A stretch of DNA of 64,000 bases from Halocynthiibacter styelae (GCF_016123485.1 NZ_JADCKQ010000008.1:62001-126000), one strand, 5' to 3'. Counted from the stretch's first letter, positions 8,768-17,788 are shown. Numbers and translations: made by a program. The notes: generated from the sequence alone by a model not told the origin.

Positions 8768-9382
8768 TCAGGCAACGTCCCTCTTCTCGGCCATTGCCTG
8801 ACGAATGATCTGCGCTGCAGACGACAGAAACAGCCCCGCCATTATCCCGGCTACAATCAGATCCGGCCAGCCAGTGGCTGAACCCCAGACGCCCAGCGCC
8901 GCAATCATCACCGCAACATTGCCGATCGCATCATTGCGGGAACACAGCCAGACAGATCGCACATTCGCATCCCCGTCTTTATAGCGCGCAAGGATCAGAA
9001 CACTGGCCAGATTTGCCACCAGTGCAAGAAAACCGATCAGCCCCATAATGTCTGCTTCAGGCACCCCAACATAAAACACGCGATACAGGGTCGAACCGAA
9101 CACCCAGCCCCCCATGGCAAGCAGGCTGATCCCCTTCAGCATCGCCGCATTCGCCCGCACCCGCAAAGATGCCCCGATCACCGCCAGCGAAATCCCGTAG
9201 GTCAGCGAATCCCCCAGAAAATCCAGTGCATCAGCTTGCAAAGCCTGGGATTTCGCCAGATGCCCCGCCACGATTTCCACCACAAACATCACCGCATTGA
9301 TCGCGATCACCAGCCAAAGCCGGCGTTTATAATCATCCGATACCCCGTCAAACCGGGCCTCATGTCCGCAACAACCTGCCAT
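8768..9382 (-). CDS. Cation diffusion facilitator-like metal transporter
   Basis: Inner-membrane protein of 204 residues with about six hydrophobic segments, resembling the membrane half of CDF (CzcD/ZitB-like) proteins that exchange divalent metals for protons. The pattern SQALQADALDFLGDS in helix 2 fits the metal-site region of the family. It is shorter than standard CDF proteins because the soluble C-terminal domain is missing. The N-terminus MAGCCGHEARFDG could bind metal. It is divergent from a MerR-type regulator and expressed from a promoter with the long 19-bp spacer typical of MerR control, so it is probably metal-inducible. AAGGAGA precedes the ATG. Confidence 0.82.
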   Translation of the reverse strand: MAGCCGHEARFDGVSDDYKRRLWLVIAINAVMFVVEIVAGHLAKSQALQADALDFLGDSLTYGISLAVIGASLRVRANAAMLKGISLLAMGGWVFGSTLYRVFYVGVPEADIMGLIGFLALVANLASVLILARYKDGDANVRSVWLCSRNDAIGNVAVMIAALGVWGSATGWPDLIVAGIMAGLFLSSAAQIIRQAMAEKRDVA

Positions 9383-9412
9383 GCGAATCTCCTTTTCGAT
9401 TTCATAGCAGAT

Positions 9413-9443
9413 GATATAGTTTCTCCAGTGACTAGAGGTTCAA
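9413..9443 (-). promoter_or_regulatory. MerR-type promoter with 19-bp spacer for the CDF gene
   Basis: On the - strand, TTGAAC (-35, 9443-9438) and TATATC (-10, 9418-9413) are 19 bases apart instead of 17. The spacer contains the dyad CTCTAGT-c-ACTGGAG, with one mismatch. This is the classic layout of promoters untwisted by MerR-family activators. It lies between the divergent CDF and MerR genes. Confidence 0.8.
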
Positions 9444-9453
9444 GAGGTTTTTC

Positions 9454-9870
9454 ATGTATTCCATCGGCACATTGTCGGAACACACAAAGGTAAAGGTCCC
9501 GACTATCCGCTATTACGAAGAAATCGGCCTGCTGGCCGAAGCTGGGCGTACCGCAGGCAATCAGCGCCGCTATGATGACGCAGCCCTGGAACGGCTCAGC
9601 TTTATCAGACACGCAAGGGATCTGGGTTTCCCGATTGATGCGATCCGTGCCCTGATCACTTTGCAGAACCACCCGGATCGTTCCTGCGCCGAAGCCAGTG
9701 AGATCGCAGATCAGCAACTGTCTGGCGTGCGGGAAAAAATGGCAAAATTGCAAAACCTGGAACAGGAACTGTCCCGCATTTCAGAAGGCTGCAGTGGCAC
9801 AGGACAGGCCGCAAACTGTTATGTATTGGCATCACTTTCTGATCATTCGAAGTGCGATCATGATCACTGA
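9454..9870 (+). CDS. MerR-family metal-responsive regulator
   Basis: Transcription activator of 138 residues. The N-terminal MerR winged helix is IGTLSEHTKVKVPTIRYYEEIGLL, followed by the NQRRYDD wing and a dimerisation coiled coil near residues 80-115. Cysteines at the coil start (DRSCAEAS) and in the C-terminal loop (CSGTG, NCYV, KCDHDH) fit the metal-binding pattern of the ZntR/CadR/PbrR group. The His/Asp-rich tail is an extra. It faces the CDF gene across a MerR-type promoter, so it probably senses Zn, Cd, Co or Pb; the sequence does not fix the metal. Confidence 0.85.
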   Translation: MYSIGTLSEHTKVKVPTIRYYEEIGLLAEAGRTAGNQRRYDDAALERLSFIRHARDLGFPIDAIRALITLQNHPDRSCAEASEIADQQLSGVREKMAKLQNLEQELSRISEGCSGTGQAANCYVLASLSDHSKCDHDH

Positions 9871-9930
9871 TCTGACGCGACTTGCCCCGCCTGGCAGCGC
9901 AACCTATCGCCATAACAATCATTTCCAAAG

Positions 9931-10737
9931 GTGTTCAAAGTGCTTCTGATCGGTGCCCTCTTCCTCAGCTTTCTCACTTATCTGACCCTGCGCGGCGGGT
10001 TACGGGCCAAACGTGCCCTGCGTCTGGGCGGGAATGAACCACAATCGCTTTTGATGGGCGCGCTGGCCGTCGGGCTTGCCATGTGGGTTTTTGGCTGGAT
10101 GTTTGGCATTGCGATTATGCTGGGTGTGGTGATCCATGAATACGGCCATGTCGCTGCTTTCCGGGTCTGCGGCCATCAGGATGCACGGTTCCGGCTGGTG
10201 CCGCTGTTTGGCGGCGTCGCCATTTCAGACCGCTTGCCCGACACACAGAAAGAGGATCTGTTTATCACCATCATGGGACCCGGCATCTGCCTTGCGCCGA
10301 TGCTACTGGCCCTGGGGTTGGCAAATGTTCTGATGAACATGGGGTTCTTTATGGCGTCTTCATTCCTGCAGATGTTTGCCATGGTTCTGGGGCTTTTGAA
10401 CTTCTTTAACCTCCTGCCTTTCTGGCCGCTTGATGGTGGCCGCATCTTGCGCACAATCTTCTATGCCTTCAGCCCGGGGTTTGCCCAGTTCATGACCATC
10501 GGCATGTCCGTCATGTTCGCTGGCATCGGCCTGTTGACGCAGTCCGTCTTCCTGACAATTTTTGCCCTTTTCGGCCTACAAAGCGCCTTCACAGCCCCGG
10601 TCGTTTCCTCACATCAGCGCCCGCTGACCCGCTTTCAGGCCACTTGGTGCTTCATTGCCTGGGCGACCTGTACGCTGGCATTTTTGCTGGGCGCCTTCCC
10701 GATGATCGCCGCTCTGATCCTGCCCCGTCTCATGTGA
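9931..10737 (+). CDS. M50-family membrane zinc metalloprotease
   Basis: Polytopic membrane protein of 268 residues with the site-2-protease signature: HEYGH at residues 69-73 in the second or third helix gives the zinc ligands, and NLLPFWPLDGGRI supplies the third (Asp) ligand in the NPxxPLDGG-type motif. There is no PDZ domain, so it is the short type. Such proteases cut membrane-embedded regulators or signal remnants; the substrate is not evident. The start is GTG at 9931 with only a weak ribosome site. It follows the MerR gene by 60 bases on the same strand and may share its transcript. Confidence 0.8.
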   Translation: MFKVLLIGALFLSFLTYLTLRGGLRAKRALRLGGNEPQSLLMGALAVGLAMWVFGWMFGIAIMLGVVIHEYGHVAAFRVCGHQDARFRLVPLFGGVAISDRLPDTQKEDLFITIMGPGICLAPMLLALGLANVLMNMGFFMASSFLQMFAMVLGLLNFFNLLPFWPLDGGRILRTIFYAFSPGFAQFMTIGMSVMFAGIGLLTQSVFLTIFALFGLQSAFTAPVVSSHQRPLTRFQATWCFIAWATCTLAFLLGAFPMIAALILPRLM

Positions 10738-10798
10738 CCACAGAAGGGGTTCACCTTCGCCCCGCACTGTGCCACCTTCCCCATGAAGGGAGACTGTC

Positions 10799-11485
10799 AT
10801 GACGATCACGACCTGCATCTTTGATGCCTATGGCACTTTGTTTGATGTCAGTGCTGCGGCACGTGAGGCTGCGGAAGAACCCGGGAACGAAACCCTGGCC
10901 GCCTGCTGGCAGGCGCTGGCCGCGGACTGGCGATTGAAGCAACTGGAATACACCTGGCTGCGGGCCGTTGCAGATGCCCATGATGATTTCTGGCAAGTCA
11001 CGCGCGACGGGCTTGACTGGGCGATGGAGAAACACGGGCTGGAAGGCGACGATCTGCGCACTCGCCTGATGCAACTCTATGCAGAATTGTCAGCGTATCC
11101 GGAGGTTCCGGAGATGTTAAAGACTTTAAAGAATGCCGGATATAGACTTGCAATTCTTTCAAATGGCGAACCGAAGATGTTGCAAAGTGCGATGAAAAGC
11201 GCGGACATTGCAGATCTGCTGGATGACTGCCTGTCGGTCGAAAACGTCGGCGTCTACAAACCCCACGCGCGGGTCTATGATATGGTAGGCGACAGGTTCG
11301 GTAGCGCCAATGAAGAGGTGCTGTTTGTGTCCTCCAACGGCTGGGATGCGGCCTGCGCCACGGGTTATGGATTTCACACGGCCTGGGTTAATCGCATGGG
11401 CCTGCCGGTCGATCGTATGCCCTGGACGCCCCGGCATATCGTGAGCGATCTGACAACAATCCCGGAACTGGCGAAATCTCTGTGA
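10799..11485 (+). CDS. HAD-superfamily haloacid dehalogenase type II
   Basis: Hydrolase of 228 residues, the length of L-2-haloacid dehalogenases. Motif I FDAYGTLFD gives the nucleophile D9, motif II is ILSNGEP, motif III lysine is in VYKPHARVYD, and VSSNGWDAACATGYGFHTAWVNR is the type II dehalogenase C-terminal signature. It may release halide from 2-haloacids, but related enzymes have other substrates. AAGGGAGA precedes the ATG. It opens a five-gene operon, overlapping the next gene by four bases. Confidence 0.85.
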   Translation: MTITTCIFDAYGTLFDVSAAAREAAEEPGNETLAACWQALAADWRLKQLEYTWLRAVADAHDDFWQVTRDGLDWAMEKHGLEGDDLRTRLMQLYAELSAYPEVPEMLKTLKNAGYRLAILSNGEPKMLQSAMKSADIADLLDDCLSVENVGVYKPHARVYDMVGDRFGSANEEVLFVSSNGWDAACATGYGFHTAWVNRMGLPVDRMPWTPRHIVSDLTTIPELAKSL

Positions 11486-12309
11486 ATACAAAATACTACA
11501 CAACATCCGACGGCATTCAGATCGGCTATTCTGACGAGGGCGAGGGCAAGCCCCTGCTGCTACTTTCCGGCCTGACCCGCAATGCAAAAGACTTCAATCA
11601 CCTGGTGCCACATCTGACCGATTACCGCGTGATCCGCCCGGATTATCGCGGCCGGGGGCGATCCGATCACGCACCATATCAGACCTACACGGTTGAAATT
11701 GAGGCCCGCGATCAGCTTGAACTGCTGGATCACCTGGCGCTGGATCAGGTCACCATCATCGGTACCTCTCGTGGCGGGTTGATCGCCATGCTTCTGGCGG
11801 CTGTTGCAAAACAAAGACTTAGCGGCGTTTGTCTGAACGACATCGGTCCGGAAATCGCGGCCAGCGGGCGTAAATATATTATGACCTATCTGGGTCGTCG
11901 CCCGCCGCAAAAAACCTATGAAGATGCCGCCGCGATGCGGGCGAAGTATTTCACGGACTTTCCGAATGTGCCGATGACCCGCTGGTTGGAAGAGGTCCAG
12001 AACCAGTTCACCCTGTCTGATCGCGGCCTTGAAATCATGTATGACCGCAATCTGCGCGACGCAGTGGGCGAAGGGTTGAAAACCACGGAACAACCGAATC
12101 TCTGGCCGTTGTTTGATGCGCTGGATGGTCTGCCGCTGGCGCTGTTGCGCGGGACAAATTCCAATCTTCTGACGGAAGAATGCGCACAAGAAATGCAGCG
12201 CCGCCGCCCGGATATGTCGTTTGCCAATGTGCCTGATCGTGGCCATGTGCCGTTCCTGGATGAGGTAGAAAGCCTTGATGTAATTCACAAATTTCTAAGG
12301 ATGATCTGA
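11482..12309 (+). CDS. Alpha/beta hydrolase
   Basis: Serine hydrolase of 275 residues. The nucleophile elbow GTSRGG places the catalytic Ser at residue 96, the oxyanion region is LLLLSGLTRNAKDF, and the catalytic His is in DRGHVPFLDE near the end. The substrate is unknown. It starts with GTG inside the stop region of the HAD gene (ATGA-like four-base overlap), so translation is coupled, and it ends with a one-base overlap on the dehydratase gene. Confidence 0.85.
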   Translation: MNTKYYTTSDGIQIGYSDEGEGKPLLLLSGLTRNAKDFNHLVPHLTDYRVIRPDYRGRGRSDHAPYQTYTVEIEARDQLELLDHLALDQVTIIGTSRGGLIAMLLAAVAKQRLSGVCLNDIGPEIAASGRKYIMTYLGRRPPQKTYEDAAAMRAKYFTDFPNVPMTRWLEEVQNQFTLSDRGLEIMYDRNLRDAVGEGLKTTEQPNLWPLFDALDGLPLALLRGTNSNLLTEECAQEMQRRRPDMSFANVPDRGHVPFLDEVESLDVIHKFLRMI

Positions 12310-13277
12310 TGATCACTTACGCTGATATCCAAGCCGCACAACACCGCCTGAGCGGGCAATCCCGCCACACGCCGCTGCTGTCCTCTCCCTTTCTGGACGA
12401 AATCGCCGGGCGGAAGATCTTTGTAAAACCGGAATGCCTGCAACATACAGGATCATTCAAATTTCGCGGTGCCTGGTCAGCGGTCTCTGCCCTGCCCGAG
12501 GATCAGCGCAAAAACGGTGTCATCGCATTTTCGTCTGGCAACCACGCCCAGGGCGTGGCGCTGGCCGCAGCGCGCCACGGCATCCCGTCCGTGATCATCA
12601 TGCCCCAAAACGCCCCGGCCCTGAAAATCGCCAACACCCGCGCGCTGGGGGCTGAAGTTGTGCTGTATGACCGCGCAACAGAAGCCCGCGAAGAAATCGG
12701 TGATCGCCTGTCTGCGGAACGTAGCCTGACACTGATCAAACCCTATGACGAACCCATGGTGATCGCAGGTCAGGGGACGGTAGGCCTTGAAATTGCTACA
12801 GATTTACCCGGTGACAATGCCGAAGTTCTGGTGCCTTGTGGCGGCGGCGGGCTGACCTCGGGCATCTCAATTGCCCTTGCGCAGGACGTCCCTGACATGC
12901 TGGTCCGCCCATGTGAACCCGAAGGATTTGACGACACCGCACGCTCGCTCGCGTCCGGGCGGATTGAACAGAACGCAACCCCGGAAGGGTCAATCTGTGA
13001 CGCAATCGTCACCCCGGCCCCAGGCGACATCACCTTCCCGATTATGAAAGAAAACTGCGGTTCCGGCATTGTCGTCACGGATGAGGAATGCCTGCGCGCC
13101 ATGGCCCTGGCCTTTTTGCGCCTGAAGATCGTGATTGAACCCGGCGGCGCGACCTCCCTTGCGGCGGCCCTGTTCCACGGCGATAAGTTAACCAAAGATA
13201 CAGCGGTCTGCGTGGCCTCGGGCGGCAATGTCGACCCGGCCATGTTTGCCCGCGCCCTACAGACACTGGAGAGCTGA
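12309..13277 (+). CDS. PLP-dependent threonine/serine dehydratase family
   Basis: Fold type II PLP enzyme of 322 residues. The Schiff-base lysine is K51 in TGSFKFRGAW and the phosphate-binding loop is CGGGGLTSG. There is no C-terminal ACT-like regulatory domain, so it matches catabolic threonine ammonia-lyase, serine racemase or threo-3-hydroxyaspartate ammonia-lyase rather than biosynthetic IlvA. Which amino acid it uses cannot be told. It is in the middle of the overlapping five-gene operon. Confidence 0.85.
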   Translation: MITYADIQAAQHRLSGQSRHTPLLSSPFLDEIAGRKIFVKPECLQHTGSFKFRGAWSAVSALPEDQRKNGVIAFSSGNHAQGVALAAARHGIPSVIIMPQNAPALKIANTRALGAEVVLYDRATEAREEIGDRLSAERSLTLIKPYDEPMVIAGQGTVGLEIATDLPGDNAEVLVPCGGGGLTSGISIALAQDVPDMLVRPCEPEGFDDTARSLASGRIEQNATPEGSICDAIVTPAPGDITFPIMKENCGSGIVVTDEECLRAMALAFLRLKIVIEPGGATSLAAALFHGDKLTKDTAVCVASGGNVDPAMFARALQTLES

Positions 13278-13278
13278 T

Positions 13279-14475
13279 ATGCCCCGATTTACGATTGCAT
13301 CTTTTAACGTCAAAAACCTGATTGGCGCCGATCAGGAATATTACCGTTTTGAAAAATACACCCCGGAAGAACACGCCTGGAAGGAAGACTGGCTGGCCGA
13401 TCAGGTTCTGTCGCTGGACGCGGATGTTGTTGGTTTTCAGGAGATTTTTGAAGAAGACGCCCTGCGTGCCGTGATTGCTGAGGCCGACAAACGCGGCGAA
13501 GCCTCTAACGAAAGCGCGATCCCGGATCGGTCCAAACGCTATGCGAAAAAGGCGATCTTCTGTAAACTAGCCTACGCACCCTATGGCAAAAACGCCGCCC
13601 TCGCCTTTGCGGCCAACGTGAATGACGGTGAGCCCGGTGAACGCCGCCCAGGCGTTGCAGTTCTGTCGCGCATGGGGTTTGTTGGCGACCCGGAAGTGAT
13701 CCAGGCACTGCCTGAGCCGCTGGATATTGAATTTGGTGGCCTGACTGATGGCGATGGCGGATCTTTCCGCATTTCACGCCTGTCGCGACCTGTTTTGAAG
13801 GTGCGTATCCCCGTTGGCGATCAGGTGGTGACTGTCTTCAACTGTCACCTGAAATCCAAGCTTGGCGAATTCAAACGTCCGGAAGGTGCTGATTTCGCAC
13901 CCGAATCGGATCTTCTGGCCTATGATCCCGCCGGTCGTGCCCTTGGTGCCCTGCGTGCTGGCCTGCGCCGCATGGCCGAAGCCTGGGTTCTGCGCAATGA
14001 GATCGTGAAGGAACTGACCGCCGGCAATCCGGTGATGGTGCTGGGGGATTTCAACGACAGTGAACATGCGGTCAGCAGCGAGATCATCACGGGCGAGGCC
14101 CCGTTTAAGAACTATTCCTGGATGCGCCGCCATGATGCGGATCGCGCCAATGAACGCTATTCCCGCGATCAGAATGAACAGATCCAAAAGGCGATTACAT
14201 CTATGCGCCTGCATTCCGCTGAAAAGCTGTTTGTGCGCAAATCGCTGCGCGACATGGTTTATACCTCTGCCTTTGGCGGGGTGTTTGAGAGCATCGATCA
14301 GATCCTGATGAGCCACCATTTCATGCCGGAAAACCCGGATGCGATTGGTGAGATGGAATATTTCTCTGTCCTCAATGATCACCTGACCGACGGATCCCAC
14401 GCCGAAGCGCCTTATAACAAGCTGGCCTCTGACCACGGGCAGATCATGGCGCATATGCGGATCGGCGACGACTGA
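13279..14475 (+). CDS. Endonuclease/exonuclease/phosphatase family protein
   Basis: A 398-residue member of the DNase I-like metal-dependent phosphodiesterase fold. Motifs are IASFNVKNL at the start, VVGFQEIFEEDAL (metal-binding Glu), FNCHLKSK, VLGDFNDSEHAVS and the terminal SDHGQIMA with the catalytic His. No signal peptide is seen, so it is probably cytosolic. The substrate could be nucleic acid, a phospholipid or a phosphate ester. The ATG at 13279 follows the dehydratase stop by one base; an upstream GTG at 13228 would overlap that gene by 50 bases and lacks support. Confidence 0.82.
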   Translation: MPRFTIASFNVKNLIGADQEYYRFEKYTPEEHAWKEDWLADQVLSLDADVVGFQEIFEEDALRAVIAEADKRGEASNESAIPDRSKRYAKKAIFCKLAYAPYGKNAALAFAANVNDGEPGERRPGVAVLSRMGFVGDPEVIQALPEPLDIEFGGLTDGDGGSFRISRLSRPVLKVRIPVGDQVVTVFNCHLKSKLGEFKRPEGADFAPESDLLAYDPAGRALGALRAGLRRMAEAWVLRNEIVKELTAGNPVMVLGDFNDSEHAVSSEIITGEAPFKNYSWMRRHDADRANERYSRDQNEQIQKAITSMRLHSAEKLFVRKSLRDMVYTSAFGGVFESIDQILMSHHFMPENPDAIGEMEYFSVLNDHLTDGSHAEAPYNKLASDHGQIMAHMRIGDD

Positions 14476-15332
14476 TGCCCTTTGCGGAAGTGAATGGCAC
14501 CCGGCTGCACTACATGGATGAAGGTCCACGTGATGGCGCGCCTCTGGTGCTGTTGCATGCGCTGGGGACGAACCTGCATCTGTGGGATGCGGTCCTGCCG
14601 CATGTGCCAGACGGGCTGCGCGTGGTGCGCATTGATCTGCGCGGGCACGGACAAAGTGATGCGCCGCCCGCCCCCTATTCTATGGGGGCAATGGTGCGTG
14701 ATGTGGAAAGCCTGCTGGATCATCTGGAGCTGCGCGACGTCATGCTGTGCGGCTTGTCCCTTGGCGGGATGATTGCCCAGGGGCTGGCGGTGAAGCGGCT
14801 GGATCAGGTGCGCGCACTGATGCTTGTGGGCACTGCGGCAAAGATCGGCATGCCGAAGCTTTGGGATGATCGGGCTGAGGCGGTGCGCAAACATGGGCTG
14901 TCTGCGCTGGCGGATGAGATTGCCAAACACTGGTTCCTGCGCAAAGGCCAGACGTTTGTCAGTCCTGACGGGCTTTCGCACTGGCGTGACATGTTGGTGA
15001 ACACACCGATTGATGGGTATTGCGGGGCGATTGCGGCCGTGTCCGGCACGGATTTCTTCACCCCCACATCAGGCCTGCGCCTGCCTGCACTGGGCCTGTG
15101 TGGCGTAGATGATCGCGCCACACCACCCGACCTGATGCGCGAAACACTGGAGTTGATCCCCGGCAGTGATTTCAAAATCATCCGTCACGCCGGGCACCTG
15201 TGTTGTGCAGAACAGCCCGAAGAATTCGCCCGACATCTGACCGATTTCCTGATCCGCACCGGGCATATTCGCACATCCGATCGTGCACCATTGCTGAAAA
15301 ATCACGGTAGTTGCTGTGGCGGGCATGCTTGA
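14475..15332 (+). CDS. Alpha/beta hydrolase, 3-oxoadipate enol-lactonase-like
   Basis: 285-residue serine hydrolase with the PcaD-like pattern: HALGTNLHLWD for the oxyanion hole, RGHGQSD, the nucleophile elbow GLSLGGMIAQ with S95, and the catalytic His in HAGHLCC. It resembles enol-lactonases of the beta-ketoadipate pathway, but no other pathway gene is nearby. The C-terminus has an unusual Cys/His tail (NHGSCCGGHA). It overlaps the previous stop by one base and closes the operon. Confidence 0.82.
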   Translation: MPFAEVNGTRLHYMDEGPRDGAPLVLLHALGTNLHLWDAVLPHVPDGLRVVRIDLRGHGQSDAPPAPYSMGAMVRDVESLLDHLELRDVMLCGLSLGGMIAQGLAVKRLDQVRALMLVGTAAKIGMPKLWDDRAEAVRKHGLSALADEIAKHWFLRKGQTFVSPDGLSHWRDMLVNTPIDGYCGAIAAVSGTDFFTPTSGLRLPALGLCGVDDRATPPDLMRETLELIPGSDFKIIRHAGHLCCAEQPEEFARHLTDFLIRTGHIRTSDRAPLLKNHGSCCGGHA

Positions 15333-15381
15333 TTTCTGAACTGATCCGTTTAGATGTAGGGAACTTATTCAGGAGCGCGCA

Positions 15382-16614
15382 ATGTCCGGTAAATCCACCC
15401 GCCTTCAGGTGATCTTTGTTCTGATCACCCTGGTGATAGACGCCATGGGCATTGGTCTGATCATGCCGGTGATGCCGGATCTGATCCGTGAAATTGAAGG
15501 CGCGACACTGGCCGATGCGGCGATCTGGGGCGGGTATCTGTCGTTTTCCTTTGCGATCATGCAGTTTCTGTTTGGCCCGACCGTTGGCAGTCTGTCGGAT
15601 CGATATGGACGACGCCCGGTTCTGCTGATTTCCCTGTTTATCATGGCGGTGGATTACGCGGTTATGGCGCTGGCGGACACTATGTGGCTGCTGCTTCTGG
15701 GCCGTATTATCGGCGGCATCACGGCCGCGACGCATTCCACTGCCGCAGCCTTTATTGCGGATATCTCCAGCGATGAGGAACGTTCTCAGAACTTCGGGCT
15801 GGTCTCTGCTGCCTTTGGCGTTGGCTTTGTACTGGGTCCGGTGATTGGCGGGTTGCTTGCCAGTTTTGGTCCACGCGCACCTTTTATCGCCGCTGCGATC
15901 CTTGCGGGCAGTAACTTTGTCTTCGGCTATTTCGTGTTCCCGGAAACCGTAACCGATAAGATCCGCCGCCCGTTTGACTGGAAACGCGCCAATCCCTTTG
16001 GGGCACTTATGAACATTGGCCGCCTGCCGGGCATCAAACCACTGCTGATGGTCTATTTCCTCTATCAGGTCGCGTTTTACGTTTACCCGGCAATCTGGTC
16101 ATACTTCACCCAGGAACGCTTCGGCTGGTCGCCTGCTATGGTCGGCTGGTCTCTGGCTGTGTTTGGCATATCTATGGCGATCTCTCAGGGGTTGCTTATC
16201 CGCAAGATCATCCCCTGGATTGGTGAACGTAAAACCGTGATCCTGGGTTTTGCACTGGATATTGTTGTCTTCTTCTTAACCGCGATCCTGACCAATGGCT
16301 GGATCGTTCTTGGGCTAACGCCGCTGTCCGCCCTCGGCGGCATGGCGACACCGGCGATGCAGGGGCTAATGAGCCGCGCGGCGGGTGCGGATCAGCAAGG
16401 CGAATTACAGGGGCTTCTGACCAGCATTGGTGCCCTTGGGATGATTCTGTCCCCGCTGATCATGACCCGCACATTTGCGATGTTCAGCGAAGATGGTGCA
16501 GCATACTACCTGCCTGGCGCGCCTTTCCTGCTGTCGATGGTCCTGATGGCCCTGGGTCTTGGGATTTATCTGGCAGGCTGGCGCAAATTAATCCCCACAG
16601 GCGAAAAAACCTGA
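15382..16614 (+). CDS. MFS transporter, TetA-like
   Basis: A 12-helix major-facilitator protein of 410 residues. Motif A GSLSDRYGRRPVLL follows helix 2 and LLLGRIIGGITAA marks helix 4, both as in TCR/Tet tetracycline-type H+ antiporters; many homologues in environmental bacteria are not resistance genes. CAGGAGCG precedes the ATG. It stands 49 bases after the hydrolase operon and 88 bases before the alcohol dehydrogenase gene, on the same strand. Confidence 0.85.
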   Translation: MSGKSTRLQVIFVLITLVIDAMGIGLIMPVMPDLIREIEGATLADAAIWGGYLSFSFAIMQFLFGPTVGSLSDRYGRRPVLLISLFIMAVDYAVMALADTMWLLLLGRIIGGITAATHSTAAAFIADISSDEERSQNFGLVSAAFGVGFVLGPVIGGLLASFGPRAPFIAAAILAGSNFVFGYFVFPETVTDKIRRPFDWKRANPFGALMNIGRLPGIKPLLMVYFLYQVAFYVYPAIWSYFTQERFGWSPAMVGWSLAVFGISMAISQGLLIRKIIPWIGERKTVILGFALDIVVFFLTAILTNGWIVLGLTPLSALGGMATPAMQGLMSRAAGADQQGELQGLLTSIGALGMILSPLIMTRTFAMFSEDGAAYYLPGAPFLLSMVLMALGLGIYLAGWRKLIPTGEKT

Positions 16615-16702
16615 CGCAAATACGCCATTCTGTCGCAAACATTGCTTGCAGCGCCGTTTCAGATTTCGCAGGGTCACCTTTAAGCAACGAAGGAGAGACC
16701 CC

Positions 16703-17788
16703 ATGGCCCGTATCCGCGCAGCTGTCGCCCGTGAATTTGGTGCACCTCTGGTGATTGAAGAGGTCGATCTGCGCGCGCCGATTGCCGGCGAGGTTGAGGT
16801 CACTCTGGATGCCTGCGCAATCTGCCATTCCGACATCTCTTTCATAGATGGTGGCTGGGGTGGTGAATTGCCCGCGATTTATGGCCATGAAGCCGCCGGC
16901 ACCATCACCGCGATGGGGGCTGGCGTCAAAGGCTACGCTATGGGGGATAAGGTTCTGGTCACCCTGATCCGGTCCTGCGGGGATTGCGCCCCTTGTTCGT
17001 CCGGCGCGCCTGTGGCCTGCAATGGCGACATTTCCATGGAAGGTCCGATCACCCTGCCCGATGGCACCGCTGTGACCCAGGGCATGGCTTGCGGCGCATT
17101 TGCAGAAAAAGTTGTGGTACAGCCACGCCAGCTGGCCAAACTGCCGGATAATATGGCGATGGATGTGGCATCATTGCTGGCCTGTGGTGTGATCACCGGC
17201 GTCGGGGCTGTGGTGAACTCTGCCGCGCTGCGTCCGGGGCAAACCGCCGTGGTGATTGGCGCGGGCGGTGTGGGCCTGAACGCCATTCAGGGTGCGCGCA
17301 TTGCAGGGGCGGCAAAGATTATCGCGATTGATATGGTTCCGGAGAAGCTGGAAATCGCAAAAGAATTCGGCGCAACGCATGGTGTTCTGGCCTCAGATGG
17401 TGAACCATGGAAGGAAGTTGCAAAGATTACAGGTGATGCAATGGCGGATGCTGTTTTCATCACCGTTGGCGCTATTCCTGCGTATGAGCAGGCGTTGCGC
17501 TACATTGGCCCGAAAGGAAAAATGGTCATGGTTGGCATGCCGCATTCAGGTGCAAAGGCTGACTATGAACCCGTTATTGTTGCCGCGCTGGGGCAACAAA
17601 TGATCGGCTCGAAGATGGGGGATGTTGTTTTGGCCAGAGACATCCCCTGGCTGATCGATCTTTACCAGCAGAACCGCTTGAAACTTGATGAGTTAATTTC
17701 CGGGCGCTGGTCGCTTGATGACATCAACGAAGCTATCGCAAACACGAAATCCGGCGCAGCGCGCCGAAATGTGGTAATATTCAGATGA
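16703..17788 (+). CDS. Zinc-dependent alcohol dehydrogenase
   Basis: MDR-family dehydrogenase of 361 residues. The catalytic zinc ligands are in CAICHSD and YGHEAAG, the structural zinc cysteines in CGDCAPCSSGAPVAC, and the dinucleotide fold is VIGAGGVGLNAIQG followed by an acidic residue (AIDM), pointing to NAD. GAAGGAGAGA precedes the ATG at 16703. Its last four bases overlap the start of the TmpA-like gene, so the two are translationally coupled and the enzyme probably acts in the same pathway. Which alcohol it oxidises is not known. Confidence 0.88.
   Translation: MARIRAAVAREFGAPLVIEEVDLRAPIAGEVEVTLDACAICHSDISFIDGGWGGELPAIYGHEAAGTITAMGAGVKGYAMGDKVLVTLIRSCGDCAPCSSGAPVACNGDISMEGPITLPDGTAVTQGMACGAFAEKVVVQPRQLAKLPDNMAMDVASLLACGVITGVGAVVNSAALRPGQTAVVIGAGGVGLNAIQGARIAGAAKIIAIDMVPEKLEIAKEFGATHGVLASDGEPWKEVAKITGDAMADAVFITVGAIPAYEQALRYIGPKGKMVMVGMPHSGAKADYEPVIVAALGQQMIGSKMGDVVLARDIPWLIDLYQQNRLKLDELISGRWSLDDINEAIANTKSGAARRNVVIFR

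Noticed and set aside
14475-15332. Assigning the gene as pcaD of the beta-ketoadipate pathway
   Set aside because: The fold and motifs fit, but no other pca gene is nearby and the operon partners are unrelated.
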